Assembly: GCA_003370465.1 (NCBI GenBank)
Contig: QQTG01000010.1
Location: 1 to 57,972 of the forward strand
DNA: 57,972 bases
Direction: 5' to 3'
Origin: Kangiella sp. HD9-110m-PIT-SAG07
Lineage (GTDB): Bacteria > Pseudomonadota > Gammaproteobacteria > Enterobacterales > Kangiellaceae
Made by a program: the position numbers and the translations under genes. Below the pieces are notes generated by a model. It ran no database searches. It had not been told where the DNA came from and worked only from the letters and a program-made list of their open reading frames with translations. Shown here in pieces: positions 53,936 through 57,972 of this stretch (position 1 is its first letter; every line of letters starts with the position of its first letter).

Positions 53936-55381
53936 TTAGATGACTTCTCCGACACGCACAATCTTCATAGCGTTGGTGCCGCCGAGTGTGCCCATAGAGT
54001 CTCCTTTAGTGATAATTACTAAGTCGCCATTTTGTACGTGACCATGGCTTGCCAGTTCTTCAACCGCTAATCGGTTGACGTCATGACGAGCTAAGACGGT
54101 CGGATCGAACTCTAAGGCTTCAACACCGCGATAGAGCGACACTTTGCGCAAGGTTTTATTGCTTCGGCTCAATGCAAAGATAGGAATGCCTGAGCGAATT
54201 CTGGATAACCACAACGCAGTAGAGCCTGATTCGGTCAGCGCAACGATAGCTTTTACACCTTTAAGGTGATTTGCGCTATACATAGCTGCCATGGCAATAG
54301 TTTCATCAATCCGCTCAAACTCAATATCGATTCGGTGATTGGAGGTTTTGGCGAGCGACTGATTCTCCGCGCCTTGGCAGACATTGGCCATCGCATGAAC
54401 TGTCCGAGCTGGGTTGTCTCCCGTTGCTGTTTCGGCACTGAGCATAACTGCATCAGTACCATCCAAAATAGCATTGGCGACGTCAAAAACCTCAGCGCGA
54501 GTCGGAATAGGGTTGTGGATCATGCTCTCCATCATTTGCGTTGCGGTGATGACGACTCGGTTGAGAGCTCGTGCGCGGTCAATGATTCGCTTCTGCACAC
54601 CGATTAATTGCGCATCGCCAATTTCTACACCGAGATCGCCACGGGCGACCATCACTGCATCAGAAGCAAGAATGATCTCATCCAATATATTTTCATCATT
54701 AACCGTTTCTGCACGCTCAATCTTAGCCACAAGAGCCGAATTTCCTCCGGCTTCCTGAAAAAGTTGACGGGCCTGCTCAATATCAGCCGCGCTTCGGGGG
54801 AAAGATACAGCCAGATAATCAACGTCCATACTGACGGCTGTTTTGATATCTTGCTTATCTTTTTCAGTCAGTGCAGGAGCTGATAAACCACCACCAAGAA
54901 GATTTATACCTTTGTTATTGCTAAGAACTCCGCCAACGATGACTTTGCAGATGATTGTGGAAGTTGTCGTTTCGGTAACTTCTAATTGAATACGACCATC
55001 ATCCAGCATTAGGTGATTACCAGCTTTAACATCTTGGGGTAAATCTTTGTAGTCAATCCCGACAGAGTTAACTGTGCCAGAATACTTATCAAGCTCAGAG
55101 TCTAGAGTGAAAGTGTGGCCAGCCTCTAATATAACTTTGTCGTCTTTAAATTTCGCAACTCGAATTTTAGGGCCCTGCAAATCACCCAAAACCGCTATGT
55201 ATTTATCCATATCCTTTGCGATTTTACGGATTTTTTGGGCACGCTTTATATGGTCTTCAGCTTCACCGTGAGAAAAGTTTAAGCGAAATACATTTGCTCC
55301 GGCTTCGATAAGCGAGCGAATAGCTTCTTCAGTATCGGTTGCAGGCCCTAAGGTCGCAACGATTTTGGTTCTCTTTAACAT
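53936..55381 (-). CDS. pyk: pyruvate kinase
   Basis: The 481-residue enzyme makes pyruvate and ATP from PEP and ADP. Motifs: [32 protein letters not shown] (catalytic Lys), [22 protein letters not shown], and the C-terminal regulatory domain [11 protein letters not shown]. Type II (PykA-like) by length. Confidence 0.95.
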   Translation of the reverse strand: MLKRTKIVATLGPATDTEEAIRSLIEAGANVFRLNFSHGEAEDHIKRAQKIRKIAKDMDKYIAVLGDLQGPKIRVAKFKDDKVILEAGHTFTLDSELDKYSGTVNSVGIDYKDLPQDVKAGNHLMLDDGRIQLEVTETTTSTIICKVIVGGVLSNNKGINLLGGGLSAPALTEKDKQDIKTAVSMDVDYLAVSFPRSAADIEQARQLFQEAGGNSALVAKIERAETVNDENILDEIILASDAVMVARGDLGVEIGDAQLIGVQKRIIDRARALNRVVITATQMMESMIHNPIPTRAEVFDVANAILDGTDAVMLSAETATGDNPARTVHAMANVCQGAENQSLAKTSNHRIDIEFERIDETIAMAAMYSANHLKGVKAIVALTESGSTALWLSRIRSGIPIFALSRSNKTLRKVSLYRGVEALEFDPTVLARHDVNRLAVEELASHGHVQNGDLVIITKGDSMGTLGGTNAMKIVRVGEVI

Positions 55382-55483
55382 AAACTTAGTTTTTATAAGA
55401 CTTACAAATAGTGTAAAGGTATCGGCAATGAATACAACTACATTTTAGTTAAATAGCTACCAAACTTACAACTGGTATAGGCA

Positions 55484-55507
55484 ATAAAAAAGGGGCCGAA
55501 GCCCCTC
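55484..55507 (-). terminator. rho-independent terminator of the RND permease gene
   Basis: On the minus strand AGGGGC-TTCG-GCCCCT followed by TTTTT; a UUCG-type tetraloop. Confidence 0.9.
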
Positions 55508-55526
55508 AAAATTAAACGTAGTCTGT

Positions 55527-57972
55527 TTAGTTGTTTTCGTAAGCTTCGCGCTGTTTTGCTTCTAAGCTCTTACTATCGCGTTTCATAAACCAGTCGCGAG
55601 TATTCCCCATAAGAACGTATAAACAAGGGACCCATACGAGGGTGATGAGTGTTGCAAAAACGATACCAAAACCTAATGATACAGCCATTGGAATCACTAA
55701 CTGGGCTTGTAAGCTGGTTTCCATGGTGATGGGCAACAAGCCGAAGAAGGTCGTTAGTGAGGTTAAGATAATTGCGCGGAAACGTTGAGTACCAGCATTA
55801 ATTGCAGCATCAATTCTACTCATACCGTCTTCACGGGCTCGGCCGATAAAGTCAACCATTAATAGGCTGTCGTTTACCACAACACCTGACAGGGCGATAA
55901 TACCGAACAGAGAAAACATACTGAGATCTAGGCCAAGCAATAGATGACCAAACATGGCGCCAATTATACCAAATGGAATAGCTGACATGACTACCGCTGG
56001 TTTCACATAAGATTTTAGTGGTATTGCCATTAAACCATAAATCATCATAAGCGCGATTAAACCACCTAACGCCATTTCACTTTGCAGTGTTTGCTCATCT
56101 TCGCTTGGACCGCCAGGTACCATTTTCACGGAAGGGTGCTCTTGGAGAATGTCAGGAATAACATTCATCATCATATCTGTGTGAACTTCTCCAGGAGTGA
56201 TAGAAGCTTGCTGACTAACATCTGCCGAAATACGGTTCGCTCTTACACCATCAATACGAGAAATGCGTGAGTAGCCTTCGCTAACTTTGTAAGTAGCAAC
56301 ATCAGAGAAAGTTACATATTCACCACCTGGCGTTCTTACTGGCATTTGTTCTAAATTACCAATAGAGCGACGGTCTTCAAGAGGGTAGCGGACGAATACT
56401 TTGACTTCTTCTGTATCACGCAAAAAGCGTTGTGCTTCAGCGCCATAGAAAGCGTTACGGACCTGAGTTGAAAGCCCCTGAACAGTTAGTCCTAGGTTAC
56501 GACCATGAGGTTTCAGGTCAACAACGATTTCTTCTTTACCGCCTGATAATCCGTCGCTGATATCGTAAACACCATCATATTCAGACAGCTTGGCTTTAAT
56601 TTTTTCTGATACGACTTGTAACTCATCAATATCACTGCCAATTAAACGGTAACCGACACCGCCGCCGCCAGGGCCACCATTACCGAAGCTTACTTCTTGG
56701 ACTGATGGAAGCTGGCCAACCCGGTCGCGCCACATATCTGTAAACTTGTACTGGTTAATCGGCATGTTTTCGCTTTTCACCAACTCAGTCCACATGTAAG
56801 CGCCAGTGTTATTATTTGACCATGTTACTGAGTGCTGTTTAACACCAGTGCCATATTCAGCTTTAACTTCTTCGTGAATTTCATTGAGTTTCTGCTCAAC
56901 AATAGTGATACTTTTAATCGTTTGCTCAGCAGTAGAACCTTCAGCCATTTTTACTTCAACAAATACGCCATCACCTGGAATATTTGGCATCATAGTCGTT
57001 TTAACTAAACCACCACTAATAAATCCAACAGTGGTGATTAATAGCAAACAGATGAAGCTAAGTACTGTTAGACCTCGGTAATTTAAGAGCTTTTTCAATC
57101 CCGGAGCATAAACATTATTAATAAAGCGTTTTAATGTGCCGCTGATTGCTAAACGAATACTGCGGAAAAACTGTTTTATTTTTCTTAAAAATGGGTTTTT
57201 TGTATCTTCAACTTTATTGAGCTTCATGTGAGCCAAGTGAGCTGGCAAAATGATTTTAGACTCTATCAGTGAGAAGAATAAACAGAAAATAACCACGAGT
57301 CCCATGGATGCCATGGCATTAGTCCATGGACCACTGATGGCTAGGGTCGGGTAAAAGGCAGCCATGGTGGTTAAAACACCAAATGTAGCTGGAAGTGCTA
57401 CTTTTCTAGCGCCTTTAATCACACTGTCTACACTGTGCCCATGCTTTTCGATCGATGACCAGGCACTTTCCGCGATAATAATCGCGTCATCGACTACAAT
57501 TCCCAGGACCAGTATGAAACCGAAAAGGGTGATCATATTGATTGTCATTGCAAACGCTGGATACATATACATTAAAGCGAACGCACCCAAGAAGCAGAGC
57601 GGAATACCGACCATGACCCAGAAGGCTAGTTTGAAACGAAGGAATAAAGCTAGAACAATGAATACCAGAATAATACCGGCGATCATGTTCTTTTGCATCA
57701 TTTCTAAACGGCCCTTTAAGTAATAAGTTCCGTCGCCCCAAGCGTCTACCGAAATACCATGAGGTAGCTCACTCTGTTTTTTATCTAAATATGCATACAC
57801 TTCATCTGCAATTAATAAGTCATCGGACTCAAGTGACGCTTGAATACGCATATTGACTGAGTCCTTGCCGTCAAAGCGCGAGATAAATTGGTATTCAGCA
57901 AACCCATCATCGATAGCCGCGATATCACCGACTAAAAGTGTTGTGCCATCGGCAAGAGTCATGAGAGGTATC
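55527..57972 (-). CDS. RND efflux permease (AcrB/HAE1-like), 5' end beyond the window
   Basis: The last ~814 residues of a multidrug/RND pump. FILVLGIVVDDAIIIAESAW (TM4 proton-relay Asp pair), GVLTTMAAFYPTLAISGPW, then a large periplasmic loop (VEVKMAEGSTAEQTIKSI, SFGNGGPGGGGVGYRLIGSD) and a second TM set with VVNDSLLMVDFIGRARED and LTSLTTFFGLLPI. It forms a trimer with a membrane-fusion protein and outer-membrane channel. The frame stays open through the window end, so start and partner genes lie outside. Confidence 0.9.
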   Translation of the reverse strand, partial: IPLMTLADGTTLLVGDIAAIDDGFAEYQFISRFDGKDSVNMRIQASLESDDLLIADEVYAYLDKKQSELPHGISVDAWGDGTYYLKGRLEMMQKNMIAGIILVFIVLALFLRFKLAFWVMVGIPLCFLGAFALMYMYPAFAMTINMITLFGFILVLGIVVDDAIIIAESAWSSIEKHGHSVDSVIKGARKVALPATFGVLTTMAAFYPTLAISGPWTNAMASMGLVVIFCLFFSLIESKIILPAHLAHMKLNKVEDTKNPFLRKIKQFFRSIRLAISGTLKRFINNVYAPGLKKLLNYRGLTVLSFICLLLITTVGFISGGLVKTTMMPNIPGDGVFVEVKMAEGSTAEQTIKSITIVEQKLNEIHEEVKAEYGTGVKQHSVTWSNNNTGAYMWTELVKSENMPINQYKFTDMWRDRVGQLPSVQEVSFGNGGPGGGGVGYRLIGSDIDELQVVSEKIKAKLSEYDGVYDISDGLSGGKEEIVVDLKPHGRNLGLTVQGLSTQVRNAFYGAEAQRFLRDTEEVKVFVRYPLEDRRSIGNLEQMPVRTPGGEYVTFSDVATYKVSEGYSRISRIDGVRANRISADVSQQASITPGEVHTDMMMNVIPDILQEHPSVKMVPGGPSEDEQTLQSEMALGGLIALMMIYGLMAIPLKSYVKPAVVMSAIPFGIIGAMFGHLLLGLDLSMFSLFGIIALSGVVVNDSLLMVDFIGRAREDGMSRIDAAINAGTQRFRAIILTSLTTFFGLLPITMETSLQAQLVIPMAVSLGFGIVFATLITLVWVPCLYVLMGNTRDWFMKRDSKSLEAKQREAYENN

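Overview
The window looks like about 58 kb of chromosome from a marine-type gammaproteobacterium with moderate-to-low GC, possibly Kangiella-like. That placement is tentative. It rests on gene content (TusBCD-TusE, ArfB, TrhO, SrkA, MlaC, methylcitrate genes, many secreted peptidases, a GlyGly-CTERM protein) and not on a phylogeny. I saw no rRNA, tRNA, CRISPR array, transposase or prophage genes.

Layout, left to right. At 1-241 the end of prpF is joined to a short antisense piece that reads like acnD, so a methylcitrate locus is rearranged or mis-assembled at the edge. At 242-3330 lies an AT-rich accessory cassette: a likely dipeptidase remnant, an FRG-domain protein, a DUF262 protein and a membrane protein. 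It is bounded by two copies of a dispersed repeat and is the best candidate for an undescribed, possibly defensive, system. At 3.4-10.9 kb come a Vgb-like propeller, a DAO-family oxidoreductase, prpD, a flavin reductase, an SDR, ExoD, a DksA-type zinc finger protein and an RluA-type pseudouridine synthase. At 11-14.8 kb is a Fur-box-controlled TonB receptor plus PepSY protein for siderophore iron. At 15-24 kb are a GNAT, gamma-glutamyltransferase, an alpha/beta hydrolase, an MFS exporter with an overlapping cysteine-rich HTH regulator, and an M3 peptidase. A 26-residue membrane peptide gene with its own promoter and terminator follows at 24.0 kb.

At 24.2-31 kb are housekeeping and envelope genes (COG3146, SRPBCC, DUF502, SulP, SrkA, NlpC/P60, GIY-YIG, YgjP-like). 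At 31.1-33.4 kb is a five-gene metal operon (MerR, MerP-like, outer-membrane protein, GDCCVxC, MerT-like) in which every junction overlaps. It has no mercuric reductase and carries a MerR-type promoter with a 19-bp spacer. At 33.6-36.6 kb are trhO, arfB, a PspC mini-protein, a peroxiredoxin and mlaC. At 36.7-41 kb two secreted DUF11 proteins flank the tusDCB-tusE operon for tRNA 2-thiolation. At 41-47.8 kb are an M49 peptidase lipoprotein, a ferredoxin-NADP reductase, a GlyGly-CTERM protein, a parvulin and a DUF5916 outer-membrane protein.

At 47.8-53.7 kb is a CoA-thioester catabolic cluster: three CitE-superfamily lyases, an acyl-CoA synthetase split by a -1 frameshift at a correctly phased T_TTT_TTG, and a convincing mesaconyl-CoA hydratase. 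The simplest reading is activation of a C5 dicarboxylate such as mesaconate, hydration, and cleavage to glyoxylate plus propionyl-CoA (or pyruvate plus acetyl-CoA). Propionyl-CoA would then enter the methylcitrate cycle, part of which (prpD, prpF/acnD pieces) lies at the left. The window ends with pyruvate kinase and a large RND efflux permease truncated by the right edge.
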